64,000 nt of DNA from CAZWDL01 sp964632995 (GTDB taxonomy: Bacteria; Bacteroidota; Bacteroidia; Chitinophagales; Saprospiraceae). The stretch covers positions 1 to 64,000 of the forward strand of contig CAZWDL010000028.1 in assembly GCA_964632995.1 (NCBI GenBank). Reading direction: 5' to 3'. The notes below the pieces were generated by a model. It searched no databases and had not been told where the DNA came from. It worked only from the letters and a program-made list of their open reading frames with translations. Shown here piece after piece: positions 17,395 through 27,234 of the stretch (position 1 is its first letter; each line of letters opens with the position of its first letter). The translations under genes were made by a program, and so were the position numbers.

Positions 17395-19128
17395 ATGTCA
17401 ATCAATGAAACTGTAAATACCCCCCAGGGAAAGCTCGTATTTGAAGATTTTACCTATGAGCGTCCCGACATGGAGACTTTCAGCAACCGCTTCGAGGCGC
17501 TGCTGCAAGAGTTTGAAGAGGCTGGAAGCGCCGCCGCGCAAAAGCGGATTTTTTCCCAGCTGAACGACATGCGGACCGATTTGCTCACCATGTACAACCT
17601 TTGTCACATCCGGCATACTATGGATACACAGGATGAGTTTTACGAAGCGGAGAACGATTTTTTTGATCAGCAGATGCCCAGCTTCCAGGCGCTGGTCACC
17701 CGGCTGTATCAGGTTGTCCTGGATTCTCCCTTTCGGAAAGAACTGGAAAAAAGCTGGGGCGCCCAATTCTTTCGCGTGGCAGAGCTGAGCCTGAAAACTT
17801 TTATTCCTGAAATACTGGAGGATCTCCGGGAAGAGAACCGGCTGAGCAGCGAATACATCAAACTGAAAGCCACGGCCCGTATCGAATTCCAGGGGGAGGA
17901 ATACAACCTGTCCTCCATTCAGAAACTGGAAGTCAACCCCGATCGGCAGACCCGTCGCGAGGCGGCGGAGGCCAAATGGGATTTTTATGCCACCCATATT
18001 GAAAAAACAGACCACGTCTACGAGCAGCTGGTCCACACTCGTCACCGCATCGCCCGTAAGCTGGGCTACGATAATTTCGTACAGCTGGGATACGACCGGC
18101 TGGGTCGCTCCGACTACGGTCCTGAGCAGGTAGCGCGCTTTCGCCGGGAAGTCAAAGAACACATCGTACCGGCAGCCAATGCTTTATATGAGCGGCAGCG
18201 GCGCCGGCTGGGGCTGGAACAGCTAAAATACTACGACGAAGAGTACCGCTTCCCTTCCGGCAACCCGGAACCAAAAGGAGACCCGAAGTGGATCATCACT
18301 CACGCCGGCACGATGTACGAAGAGCTTTCTTCCGAGACGAAGGCTTTCTTCAATTACATGCGCAACAAGCATCTCATGGACCTGGAGACCCGCCCGGGCA
18401 AGGCGACAGGTGGGTATTGCACCTATATCGGTAAATACAAGTCGCCCTTCATCTTTTCTAACTTCAACGGCACCAGCGGTGATATCGATGTGCTGACTCA
18501 CGAAGCCGGCCATGCCTTCCAGGTATACGCCAGCCGTAACTTTCAGATCAACGAATACATCTGGCCGACCCTGGAAGCCTGCGAAATTCATTCCATGAGC
18601 ATGGAGTTTTTTACCTGGCCCTGGATGAGACTCTTCTTCGAAGAGGATACAGAAAAATACCGCTTCGCTCACCTGGCCAACGCCTTGCTGTTTATGCCTT
18701 ACGGCGTCGCCATCGATGAGTTTCAGCACTTCGTTTATGAAAATCCAGATTGCTCGCCGGCCGAACGCCGCGCCGCCTGGCGCCGCATCGAAGGGGATTA
18801 TCTGCCGCATCGCGATTACGACGGCAATGCTTTTCTGGAGGACGGAGGCTACTGGCATAAGCAGACCCACGTTTTTTCCAGTCCCTTCTATTATATCGAT
18901 TACGTCCTGGCTCAAACCTGCGCCCTGCAGTTCTGGAAACGCAATACCGAAGATCATCAGTCTGCCTGGAGTGACTATCTTACCCTCTGCCGCGCGGGTG
19001 GCAGCCGCCCCTTCCTCGACCTGGTGGAACTGTCGGGCTTACAGTCGCCTTTCGACCCCGGAGTGCTTGAAGAGGTGGTCGGCGAAGCCGGCAGCTGGCT
19101 CGATAGGATAGACGATGCCGAGTTTTGA
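17395..19128 (+). CDS. M3-family oligoendopeptidase (PepF-like)
   Basis: Starting at ATG 17395 (MSINETVNTPQGKLVFEDF) gives a 577-residue cytosolic zinc peptidase, a normal length for the M3B oligoendopeptidase F group. An upstream GTG (17308) adds 29 residues that look unrelated. The zinc motif is HEAGH at about residues 369-373 within DVLTHEAGHAFQVYASRN, and the third ligand Glu is expected in the following ACEIHSMSMEF. The C-terminal FSSPFYYIDYVLAQTCALQF is the conserved M3 substrate loop with its Tyr residues. It should degrade short peptides in the cytoplasm. It is monocistronic. Confidence 0.9.
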   Translation: MSINETVNTPQGKLVFEDFTYERPDMETFSNRFEALLQEFEEAGSAAAQKRIFSQLNDMRTDLLTMYNLCHIRHTMDTQDEFYEAENDFFDQQMPSFQALVTRLYQVVLDSPFRKELEKSWGAQFFRVAELSLKTFIPEILEDLREENRLSSEYIKLKATARIEFQGEEYNLSSIQKLEVNPDRQTRREAAEAKWDFYATHIEKTDHVYEQLVHTRHRIARKLGYDNFVQLGYDRLGRSDYGPEQVARFRREVKEHIVPAANALYERQRRRLGLEQLKYYDEEYRFPSGNPEPKGDPKWIITHAGTMYEELSSETKAFFNYMRNKHLMDLETRPGKATGGYCTYIGKYKSPFIFSNFNGTSGDIDVLTHEAGHAFQVYASRNFQINEYIWPTLEACEIHSMSMEFFTWPWMRLFFEEDTEKYRFAHLANALLFMPYGVAIDEFQHFVYENPDCSPAERRAAWRRIEGDYLPHRDYDGNAFLEDGGYWHKQTHVFSSPFYYIDYVLAQTCALQFWKRNTEDHQSAWSDYLTLCRAGGSRPFLDLVELSGLQSPFDPGVLEEVVGEAGSWLDRIDDAEF

Positions 19129-19440
19129 GGGAATGGATTCCAAGTGACTTAAAGCGCCGGCATAGAATTTCTGCAGCCGCTAAGCCCCGCCAGGCTTTAC
19201 CGACGCACAGCTACCGCCTTGCACTGCCCCGAATAGCCAGGCATTTGCCAGACCAAGCCCCGCCAAGCAGCCAAAAGACGCAAAGCCCGGCCATGCTTTG
19301 CCAACGGCTAAGCACCGCTCCCCCGCCCTCCTTCAAAATGACAAGCGAACTAAACTTTAATCCATACGTATATAATTTGTAAATTTAAGGATGGCGACTC
19401 TTCTTTCCGGAGCTGCCTGCTAAAATCACAAGGATCGATT
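19129..19440. repeat. Intergenic region with imperfect GC-rich repeats
   Basis: Variants of AAGCCCCGCCAGGCTTT recur about every 60-90 bp (near 19180, 19255 and 19280), each able to fold on itself. They look like a short intergenic palindromic repeat. The final 80 bp turn AT-rich ahead of the oxidoreductase gene and include near-matches to TAnnTTTG but no convincing promoter. Confidence 0.35.
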
Positions 19441-21774
19441 ATGCGTCAGGAAGACAGAGACGGCTTGCTCGAATCAAAAGAGGAAAAAGCAAACAGCGGC
19501 GCTCAGCCGCCTGAGGAATTTACCGGGCTGAAATTGCGCGAGCCCATGACCAGCAGTGCAGGTATCACCGGTGTGTTGACTGCGTTCCGGCATGCGGCCA
19601 AATACGTAGCGCCGGGGGATGCTTTCAAGACTATGTTCCGGTTAAATCAAAAAGGCGGCATCGATTGCCCGGGTTGCGCCTGGCCGGATCCGGATGACGA
19701 CCGCTCTTCCCTAGGGGAGTACTGCGAGAACGGCATGAAGGCCATTTCCGAAGAGGCACAGAAAAAGCGGCTGACGCGCGAGTTTTTTGCACAGCACAGC
19801 GTTGCGGAAATGCGCAGTTGGTCAGACTTTGAGCTCGGCAAAAAAGGGCGGCTGGCCGAGCCTGTGGTCTTACGCGAGGGGGAAACCCACTACCGGTCTA
19901 TTTCCTGGACGGAAGCTTTCGATCTGATCGGTTCACAACTCAAGGCGCTCGATTCACCGGATGAAGCGATCTTTTACACCTCCGGGCGCACCAGTAACGA
20001 AGCGGCCTTCCTCTACCAGCTTTTCGTGCGCGAATTCGGCACCAACAACCTGCCCGACTGCTCCAACATGTGTCACGAGTCGAGTGGGATGGGGCTTACC
20101 GAAACTATAGGCATCGGCAAGGGAACGGTCACGCTGCCCGATTTTTACGAGGCGGAGGTGGTCATCATCATGGGGCAAAACCCGGGGACCAATCATCCGC
20201 GCATGCTGCAGGCGCTGGAACGCTGTAAAGAAAACGGCGGCCGCATCATCACCATCAATCCGTTGCCGGAAGCCGGTCTGCTCAATTTTAAAAACCCCCA
20301 GCGTCCTCTCAAAATGCTGGGCAAAGGGACCGACCTGACCGACCTGTTCCTACAGGTGCGCGTCAACGGTGACGTCCCCTTGCTCAAGGCCATTATGCTG
20401 CTGCTGTGGTACGAAGAACGACGCACGGAGACCGTCTTCGACTGGGACTTCATCACTGAAAAGACGGAAGGGTACGAAACATTCATCAATGACCTGAAAC
20501 AGTACGACTTCGCTACCCTGGCCGCAGCCAGCGGCGTGCCGCGGGAGCGCATCAAGGAGGCGGCCGAAATGCTGCGCCATAAAAAGAAGATTATCATCTG
20601 CTGGGCCATGGGCCTGACCCAACACGAAAACGGTGTGGACAATATCCGCGAGATTGTCAACCTCTTGCTCCTTAAAGGCGCCCTGGGGAAACCCGGCGCC
20701 GGCGCCTGCCCCGTGCGCGGGCACAGCAACGTGCAGGGCGACCGCACCGTAGGCATCTGGGAATCGCCCAAACCCGAAATGCTCGATCGCCTTAAAGCCG
20801 TCTTCGGTTTCGAGCCGCCCCGCCGTCACGGTTACGCTACCATCGATGCCATCAACGCCATGCACGAAGGGAAAGCCAACGTATTCTTCGGCATGGGCGG
20901 CAACTTCCTCTCGGCCACCCCCGATACGGAATTCACTGCCGAAGCCCTGCGGCGCTGTGAACTGACGGTACAGGTGTCCACCAAACTTAACCGCAGTCAT
21001 CTCGTCCATGGCAAGCAGGCCCTTATCCTGCCCTGCCTCGGCCGTACCGATCAGGATATACAACAGAGCGGCGAGCAATTTGTCAGCGTGGAAAACTCGA
21101 TGGGGATCGTTCACTCCTCACAAGGCGTTTTGACGCCCTGCTCCGATCAGCTGCGCAGTGAACCGGCTATTGTGGCGGGTTTGGCGAAAGCCACGCTCGG
21201 CGAAGGTTCCAAAGTAGACTGGGACGCTATGGTCGCCGACTACGACCGCATCCGCGATGCTATCGAACAGGTGATTCCGGGCTTCGATGACTACAACCGC
21301 CGCGTCCGCAAACCGGGCGGCTTCTACCTGCCCAACGGCGCCCGCGAAGGACAGTTTAATACACCCAGCGGCAAAGCGCATTTCTCCGTTACGGCTGTTC
21401 CCGAAGAGCAGCTCGGCGAAGCAGAATACGTCATGATGACCATCCGCAGCCACGACCAGTTCAACACTACGATTTACGGGCTCGATGACCGGTATCGCGG
21501 CGTCTTCAACGAACGCCGCGTCGTGCTGATGAATCGCGAGGATATGGAGCGAGAAGGGTTCCGGGAGAAGCAGGTTGTCGACCTGGTAGGCGAACACCGG
21601 AGAAAGGTGCGCGTGGCCCGGAAGTTCCTGGTCGTCCCCTACGATATTCCGCCCCGCTGTGTGGCTACCTACTTTCCGGAAGCCAACGTGCTGGTCCCTA
21701 TCGACTCCTATGCCAAGGGTAGCAAAACGCCGGCTTCAAAGCGGGTGATCATCAGGATACGGGCGGAGGAGTAG
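19441..21774 (+). CDS. Molybdopterin oxidoreductase, YdeP/FdhF-like alpha subunit
   Basis: The 777-residue protein belongs to the YdeP-type group of formate-dehydrogenase-like molybdopterin enzymes. The N-terminus has GIDCPGCAWPDPDDDRS, the shortened two-cysteine version of the family, instead of a four-cysteine 4Fe-4S motif. CSNMCHESSGMGLTETIG marks the cofactor pocket, and VVIIMGQNPGTNHPRML binds the first MGD. PVRGHSNVQGDRT and the C-terminal SHDQFNTTIYG with EANVLVP belong to the MGD-binding lobes. No selenocysteine codon is seen. Family members are poorly understood; YdeP has been linked to acid resistance, and activity of some relatives needs FdhD. Substrate unknown. It makes a functional group with moaA and modA. 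Confidence 0.88.
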   Translation: MRQEDRDGLLESKEEKANSGAQPPEEFTGLKLREPMTSSAGITGVLTAFRHAAKYVAPGDAFKTMFRLNQKGGIDCPGCAWPDPDDDRSSLGEYCENGMKAISEEAQKKRLTREFFAQHSVAEMRSWSDFELGKKGRLAEPVVLREGETHYRSISWTEAFDLIGSQLKALDSPDEAIFYTSGRTSNEAAFLYQLFVREFGTNNLPDCSNMCHESSGMGLTETIGIGKGTVTLPDFYEAEVVIIMGQNPGTNHPRMLQALERCKENGGRIITINPLPEAGLLNFKNPQRPLKMLGKGTDLTDLFLQVRVNGDVPLLKAIMLLLWYEERRTETVFDWDFITEKTEGYETFINDLKQYDFATLAAASGVPRERIKEAAEMLRHKKKIIICWAMGLTQHENGVDNIREIVNLLLLKGALGKPGAGACPVRGHSNVQGDRTVGIWESPKPEMLDRLKAVFGFEPPRRHGYATIDAINAMHEGKANVFFGMGGNFLSATPDTEFTAEALRRCELTVQVSTKLNRSHLVHGKQALILPCLGRTDQDIQQSGEQFVSVENSMGIVHSSQGVLTPCSDQLRSEPAIVAGLAKATLGEGSKVDWDAMVADYDRIRDAIEQVIPGFDDYNRRVRKPGGFYLPNGAREGQFNTPSGKAHFSVTAVPEEQLGEAEYVMMTIRSHDQFNTTIYGLDDRYRGVFNERRVVLMNREDMEREGFREKQVVDLVGEHRRKVRVARKFLVVPYDIPPRCVATYFPEANVLVPIDSYAKGSKTPASKRVIIRIRAEE

Positions 21775-21817
21775 AGGCGGGCATTGCAGAGCGATGCCAG
21801 TCGATCGGCAATGCCGC

Positions 21818-21852
21818 CAGGTCCCTTAGTACATTGCAAACTAAGGGACTTT
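21818..21852 (+). terminator. Probable terminator after the oxidoreductase gene
   Basis: A 9-bp perfect stem (GTCCCTTAG 21821-21829, CTAAGGGAC 21841-21849), extendable to 12 bp with one wobble, is followed by TTTGCATTTT. It sits 45 bp after the stop codon. Confidence 0.55.
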
Positions 21853-21882
21853 GCATTTTGGCAGTGTCTTTTGGCGAAATGC

Positions 21883-22065
21883 TATCCCGGATTATTCATG
21901 GATTCATCTATTACGATGCCAAATTGCCCGCCATTCTTGGGCGTCCTCCTCATTCGGTGCTCACCGTATCTGGGGATACGGCTGCGCGCCTCATTCGTGC
22001 GGGAGCCCAAGCCTGGCAACCACTTTGGCCTCTCATGACGAAGACCCCATGAATAATCCGGGCTA
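21883..22065. repeat. MITE-like inverted-repeat element
   Basis: CCCGGATTATTCATGG (21886-21901) and its exact inverse (22047-22062) bound a gene-free 177-bp segment. An internal stem CCGTATC/GATACGG lies near 21967-21986. A further hairpin (CGGAAAATTC 22124-22133 with its inverse 22139-22148) lies just outside. The terminal repeats and size suggest a non-autonomous mobile element or palindromic repeat in the space between two convergent genes. Confidence 0.5.
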
Positions 22066-22214
22066 TGCTGTTCGACCGGTCAGCCTGTCAGGTTACACTC
22101 ATCTTTCGGCGCCTTCCTTCGGGCGGAAAATTCTTTGTGAATTTTCCGGGTTAGCCGGCCTCCTTCGTAGAACTGCTTTGCTGTCGTCAGGCCCGCATCC
22201 AGCATCCAGGATCA

Positions 22215-23642
22215 CTATTCCCCCAGCACCCCGGCAGCCCAACGCAGTCCGGCGTAGTACTTCCAGAAGTTGCCGCGCAGCTTAGCCAGTTTGAGCTGCG
22301 CATCGATAAGTTTCTGTTCGCGGCTGTTGATGAGGAAGATGGAGCTCTCCCCGATTTCGAACTTGCGCAGTTCTGCATCCAGCAGTCGCTGGTAGTTATC
22401 GACCATATTTTCGTACAGCCCGACCTGTTGCCGGGTATTGACCACATCATTGTAATACTGCTGCACCTTGTTGGTCAGCTCCAGTCGTTTTTGCTGCAGC
22501 TTGAAGTCGGTATCCATGATTTTGATCTTATTAAGCTGCAGCTTACCGCGTTCCTTGCGTAGCAGGATGGGGAAGCTGAAGTGGATACCCCACTTATAGT
22601 TTTGGGCCAGCAGCTGGGAGATGCCGTTATCGTTTTCGATTTCGCCGCCGCTGAAGTTGAAGCCGTCGGCCAGGAAGTTGTACTCCACGTCGAGGCGGGG
22701 TTTGAGCATTTCGGCGGCCAGGCGGCGGTCTACATCCAGCTGTTCCAGTTTGACCTGATATTGCCGTAGTTCAGGATGGCGCAGCGCGAGCAGTTCCTGG
22801 AACTGACGCACCGGGGGCAGTATCACCTGGGTATTGAACTCGGCTTCGCCGGCTGGGCGCAGTTCATCGGTGACCTCGAGCGGCACCCGTCCTTCGTACC
22901 AGAGGAAATTGGAGAGGTAGAGGGTGGCGTTGCGGTATTGCACCTGCGCTTCGTTGAGGTCAAACTGCCGGCTCTGCAGCTGGATGAGGGTCTCCAGGGT
23001 GTCGACGGCAGGCAGGTCGCCCACGCGGAAGCTTTCCACGATGCCCCCGTAGCGCTTCTGGGTGATGTCGAGCGCCTGTTGGAAGACGCGCAACTGGTTG
23101 TAGGCTACCGTCCAGTTCCAGTAGGCTTTGGCGGCGTCCTGCAGCAGGTCGTTGACGGCCTGCTGCTGTTCGGCCTCATTGAGTTTTCCCAGGAGCTCGG
23201 CTTTGCGCAGGGCGGCGCGCCGTTCGTCAATGAACAGCCCCTGGCCCAGGCTGGCCTTGACGCCGAGGATGGCCTGGCCGGCGTCGGGCAGGTTGTTTTC
23301 GGGGTTGAGAAAGACGCCGTCAGTAACCTGGAACATGGCTTTGAATTCGAGGCCGAACCAGGAGGGGACTTTCATACCGCTTTCGCCCAGGGTGAAGTAC
23401 TCCTTGCCGTCGAATGACTTCTGCTGCCAGTCGGAGACGAGCTTGGGGTCGAAGCCGCCACGGGCCATGCGTTCGGCGGCTTCGGCCTGAATACCGAGCA
23501 GGCGGGCCCGGCTGGCCACGGGGTGGTATTCCGTCACCCAGCCGAAGTATTCCTGCAGCGTCAGCAGCCGCGCCGAGTCGGCCGGTTGTGCGGTGGACAG
23601 CATGGGGAGGCAGAGCATTAGAAAGAAACAAATTCGGGTCAT
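22215..23642 (-). CDS. TolC-family outer-membrane efflux protein
   Basis: The 475-residue protein has a signal peptide (CFFLMLCLPMLSTAQ) and the duplicated outer-membrane efflux domain with long heptad-rich helices (for example LRKAELLGKLNEAEQQQAV and LQLNKIKIMDTDFKLQQKRL). TolC proteins trimerise into a channel-tunnel from the periplasm to the outside. It is third in a leftward ABC-HlyD-TolC set and separated from the HlyD gene by 166 bp, so the three likely form one tripartite exporter. The cargo is unknown. Confidence 0.9.
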   Translation of the reverse strand: MTRICFFLMLCLPMLSTAQPADSARLLTLQEYFGWVTEYHPVASRARLLGIQAEAAERMARGGFDPKLVSDWQQKSFDGKEYFTLGESGMKVPSWFGLEFKAMFQVTDGVFLNPENNLPDAGQAILGVKASLGQGLFIDERRAALRKAELLGKLNEAEQQQAVNDLLQDAAKAYWNWTVAYNQLRVFQQALDITQKRYGGIVESFRVGDLPAVDTLETLIQLQSRQFDLNEAQVQYRNATLYLSNFLWYEGRVPLEVTDELRPAGEAEFNTQVILPPVRQFQELLALRHPELRQYQVKLEQLDVDRRLAAEMLKPRLDVEYNFLADGFNFSGGEIENDNGISQLLAQNYKWGIHFSFPILLRKERGKLQLNKIKIMDTDFKLQQKRLELTNKVQQYYNDVVNTRQQVGLYENMVDNYQRLLDAELRKFEIGESSIFLINSREQKLIDAQLKLAKLRGNFWKYYAGLRWAAGVLGE

Positions 23643-23808
23643 ACCGAAAAGCAGTTTAGAAGTTAGAAAGTTTACAGCATAGCCAGTCGGCAGTTGGCCG
23701 GCTATTGCTTGCTACCGCATTCCAGTCCGTCCAGATCGCGTAGCGAAATGGTTGGGTTTCCTCTGTGGAATAGTCGCATTTCGAATTCCACAGGGGAGAC
23801 ATCCAGCC

Positions 23809-25188
23809 CTATCCGGGCTTGACTGACTTTACCGGCGCCTTCAGCTTGGGTTCTTTGACGTTATCGGAGCTGTTGTAGAAGTCGGGCGGGAAGCCGTTGA
23901 GGCGACGCCAGAGCTCATACCACAGCGGCACATTGTTGAGTAAGGCGATACCCTGAGCGCCCGAGCCTGCTCGCAGTTCTTTAGGCCAGGGTTTTTCCGA
24001 CTCATCGGGTGCGACGAGGATACGGTACTGGCCGTTTTCGCTGATGGTGTTGTCGATGGCCACCACTTTGCCGCGGTAGGTGCCGAAGGATTGTCCGGGC
24101 CAGCCCGAGAAGATGAAGGCCGGCCAGCCGTCGAAGATAAAGCGCACTTCGCGTCCTGGGTTTATGAGTGGGAGATCCATCGGTTTGATGTATAGCTCGA
24201 CAGCCAGCTGGAAGTCGGCCGGCATGATGCTGACGACCGGGTCGCCTTCTTTGACCGTTTCTCCGAGGCCCGGTTTAAGCGCCTTGGTGATGTAGCAGTC
24301 CTGTGGGGCGGTGATGAAATAATACTGGCTTCGCCATTCATAGTTGGCGGCTTCGATCTGCAGTTTGCTGACGTTGGCTTCGGCGTCGTAGCGTGCTGAG
24401 AGCGTACTGAATTTATCCGATTCGGCTTTGGCGATCTTCTGGTTGTATTCGTAGCGCACACTGGTCAGCGCCAGGCGGTTGTTTTCAAGTTCGTTGCGGC
24501 TCGTTTCGAGTTTGTTTTCCACATTGACGAGTTTGGCGCTGGTCTCCTGCACTTTCAGTCTTTTATCCTCCACTTCCGTCAGTGATTTGATGCCCTGTTT
24601 GTAGAGCTCATCGGTTCGGTTGAACTGTCGCTCGGCGATTTCCAGGTCTATCCTGGCGCGCTCGAGGTCGATGCTGTCGGAAGTGATTTTGAATTGAGTC
24701 TGCCGGATTTTATTACGCAGTTGCCGCTCTTTATAGTCTAGTTCCGTCTTAAGCGCTTCGATCTGATTGTCGAGCGCGATGACTTTTTGCCCATAGGAAG
24801 TGATAGAGCCTTCTTTAGCCTGTACCTGTTGGGTGGTGCGTGAGACGAGTTTCGGATCGAAGTACTCGGCTTTGATTTCGGAGAGGTGAACGATGGTGTC
24901 ACCGCGTTTGATCAGTTGCCCTTCCTGTACGTACCAGTCTTCGATTCGCCCGGCGATGGTGGAGTGGATGGTCTGTGGCCGGTGTTCGGGGCGCAGGGTA
25001 GTGACCTTACCATCCGCCTGGATGTTCTGCGTCCAGGGCAGCATCACAAAGGCGATGACCAGGATCAGCGTGCCCACCAGCCAGCGGGTGAAGAGCCGGT
25101 TGGCGGAAGAGAGGCTGGATTTGTCGAAGGAGCGAAACGCTTTGACCTCCAGGGCTTGATTGATGGTATTGGGTGAAATATTTAACAT
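23809..25188 (-). CDS. HlyD-family membrane-fusion (adaptor) protein
   Basis: The 459-residue protein has one N-terminal membrane anchor (about residues 34-52, WLVGTLILVIAFVMLPW). It continues with a lipoyl half-motif (HSTIAGRIEDWYVQEGQLI), a long alpha-helical hairpin (about 130-270), the second lipoyl half (YFITAPQDCYITKALKPGL) and a beta-barrel domain. It should bridge the inner-membrane ABC transporter and TolC. The gene lies 12 bp after the ABC gene, pointing to co-translation. The long hairpin resembles type I secretion adaptors more than drug-efflux adaptors. Confidence 0.9.
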   Translation of the reverse strand: MLNISPNTINQALEVKAFRSFDKSSLSSANRLFTRWLVGTLILVIAFVMLPWTQNIQADGKVTTLRPEHRPQTIHSTIAGRIEDWYVQEGQLIKRGDTIVHLSEIKAEYFDPKLVSRTTQQVQAKEGSITSYGQKVIALDNQIEALKTELDYKERQLRNKIRQTQFKITSDSIDLERARIDLEIAERQFNRTDELYKQGIKSLTEVEDKRLKVQETSAKLVNVENKLETSRNELENNRLALTSVRYEYNQKIAKAESDKFSTLSARYDAEANVSKLQIEAANYEWRSQYYFITAPQDCYITKALKPGLGETVKEGDPVVSIMPADFQLAVELYIKPMDLPLINPGREVRFIFDGWPAFIFSGWPGQSFGTYRGKVVAIDNTISENGQYRILVAPDESEKPWPKELRAGSGAQGIALLNNVPLWYELWRRLNGFPPDFYNSSDNVKEPKLKAPVKSVKPG

Positions 25189-25200
25189 GGCATTTTCGGT

Positions 25201-26946
25201 TTAGACAACCTGCATAGCAGGCGTTTTGAAGACGTAACGGTAGTGCTTGCTGCGCTGTATCTCTTCGAAAGTTCCCTGCTTGACGATCTCTCCGTCCTGC
25301 AGCACGATAACGCGGTCGCAGCGAGAAGCCAGCATGGGATCATTGGTGACGGCGACCAGGGTCCAGGGGCGGTCGGGAGCGGTCAGCATCTTTGCTGCCT
25401 GTTCCCTGTCCTCTTGCTGGAGATGGTGGAAAAAGCCCTCCATCGTGAGCAGTCGGGGTTTGGCGAGGATGCTGCGCGCCAGAATGATTTTGGTGCGTAC
25501 GTGCTGCGGGATATTTCTGCCTTCCGGCAATAGTTCGGTTTGATAACCGCCGGGCAGGCGTTCGACGAAGTTGCTCAGGCCAACTTTTTCCGATGCTTCG
25601 AGGACCTGCTGCAGCGTTGCGTTGATAGCGCCCAGCGCGATATTGTCGTATATGGTTCCGCGGAAAATATGTTCCTGCGAGCTGAAGTCGCCGATCAGGT
25701 GACGGAGGCTGTTAAGCTCCAGCGTACGCAAAGGAAATCCGTTGAAGTTGATGGTGCCCAGGAAATTGGTATACAGGCCGGACATGAGTTGCAACAGTGT
25801 AGTTTTTCCGGAGCCGCTGTAACCGGTGATACAGAGCCGCTCTCCGGAGGCAATCTCCAGCTTGATGTCTTTCAGGGCGGGGACTTCCGCTTCCGGAAAC
25901 TGATAGGTAAGATTTTCCAGCAGAATACGCAGGCCTTTTCCCTGATCTATTTTGTCAGCCGGCAAGCCATCTTCTCTTTCCATCGGCAAGTCGGTAACGG
26001 TACCCAACTTTTCGAGGGCGGTCAGCACATCGTAAATGGTTTCCATGCTGAGGATGAGCTTTTCTACGGAAGCCATAATCAGGATGACTACGATTTCGGC
26101 GGCTACAAATTGCCCGATATTGATCTGGTTGTCAATGACCAGATAGCTGCCCAGAAACAGCAGCCCGGCAGTGACGACGGTTTTAAAGGCCACGATATTG
26201 CCGTACTGAAACAGCAGAATACGGAAGTGGGCCTTGCGGCTGTCGAGGTAGTCGCAGGTCAGTTCGTCGGTGCGTTGCAACGACAGCGGGTTACCGCCCG
26301 AAAGCTTAAAGGTGCTCATCGTACGCGCCAGTTCCTCCAGCCAGTAGGCGACCTCGTATTTATACTTCGATTCTTTCAGGCTGGTCTTCAGGCCGCCTGG
26401 TCCGGTAAGGCGAAATATGGCGATCAGAATAACGATCAGCACGATACCGAAAAACACGAAAAAGGAATGATAAAAGGAAATGAGGATCAGGCCAAAGACA
26501 ATTTGCAGCAGGGCGGTGGAAAAATCCATCAGGATTTTAGGCACGCCTTTTTGCAAGGTCAGCGTATCGAAGAAGCGGTTGACCAGTTCCGGCGGATAAT
26601 AGTTCGCCAGCTTGTCGATGCGCAGACGGGGAATGCGGAAAGAGAAATCAAAAGAAGAGCGTGTAAAAATGCGCTGCTGTATGGTTTCCGTAACGGTCAG
26701 TTGCATAATCTTGAGGATGCCCGAAAGGGCTGTTGCCACCGAGACCACAGCAATCAGGAGTATTAGCGAAGCCGACATAGCGCCGCCGGCGATCAATCCG
26801 ATGATGGCCTGTATGCCAAGGGGCAGGCTGAGGGTAATCAGGCCCGCAAAGATGGCATAAAGGTAGATATAGGTGATCTCTTTCTTGTCGAGTTCCAAAA
26901 GCTTGAAGAAGCGCTGTAAAGGGCTCAGCGTCTGATTATTGTCCAT
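25201..26946 (-). CDS. ABC exporter (membrane plus ATPase domains) with degenerate NBD motifs
   Basis: The start at 26946 (MDNNQTLSPLQRFFKLLELD) gives 581 residues; an in-frame ATG at 27000 adds 18 unlikely residues. Residues about 20-310 form the six-helix exporter domain. The ATPase domain keeps Walker A (GYSGSGKTT), but the LSGGQ signature reads IPQHV in GRNIPQHVRTKIILARS. The Walker B/catalytic pair reads MEG in RLLTMEGFF where DE is expected. The switch His is Asn in VTND. Similar drift is known to me in Bacteroidota exporters paired with HlyD and TolC, but here three catalytic positions have changed. There is no N-terminal C39 peptidase domain. It may work with a second ATPase or be a slow pump. 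Confidence 0.88.
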   Translation of the reverse strand: MDNNQTLSPLQRFFKLLELDKKEITYIYLYAIFAGLITLSLPLGIQAIIGLIAGGAMSASLILLIAVVSVATALSGILKIMQLTVTETIQQRIFTRSSFDFSFRIPRLRIDKLANYYPPELVNRFFDTLTLQKGVPKILMDFSTALLQIVFGLILISFYHSFFVFFGIVLIVILIAIFRLTGPGGLKTSLKESKYKYEVAYWLEELARTMSTFKLSGGNPLSLQRTDELTCDYLDSRKAHFRILLFQYGNIVAFKTVVTAGLLFLGSYLVIDNQINIGQFVAAEIVVILIMASVEKLILSMETIYDVLTALEKLGTVTDLPMEREDGLPADKIDQGKGLRILLENLTYQFPEAEVPALKDIKLEIASGERLCITGYSGSGKTTLLQLMSGLYTNFLGTINFNGFPLRTLELNSLRHLIGDFSSQEHIFRGTIYDNIALGAINATLQQVLEASEKVGLSNFVERLPGGYQTELLPEGRNIPQHVRTKIILARSILAKPRLLTMEGFFHHLQQEDREQAAKMLTAPDRPWTLVAVTNDPMLASRCDRVIVLQDGEIVKQGTFEEIQRSKHYRYVFKTPAMQVV

Positions 26947-27234
26947 TTTCCTGTCGTTGATAAAATTGATTAACCTAAAATACACAAGATTGTTCTTCAA
27001 TACTAGAAGTACGGAAGAAACAAAAGCAGGTAAAAGGCGACTAACTGCAAAAAGGCCAAAGCAGCAATCAGTTCGCTATTATCAGTAAAAAATGAAAATT
27101 GATTAGGGCTTGGGGGCAATGATCTACCTTTCACCGTCCTGTCAAAAGGGAAGGACTGCTATAGTCTTCCCTTTTATTTCCTGAATAAGAACCGGTGAAA
27201 CTTGTATCTGAGTATCATAAATCAGATACCAGTA

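Noticed and set aside
19560..19760. Selenocysteine or full 4Fe-4S motif in the molybdopterin oxidoreductase
   Set aside because: The frame has no in-frame TGA and only the short CPGC motif, normal for the YdeP group.
25540..26766. 408-codon plus-strand frame opposite the ABC exporter
   Set aside because: Antisense shadow; the exporter on the minus strand has six membrane helices and Walker A.
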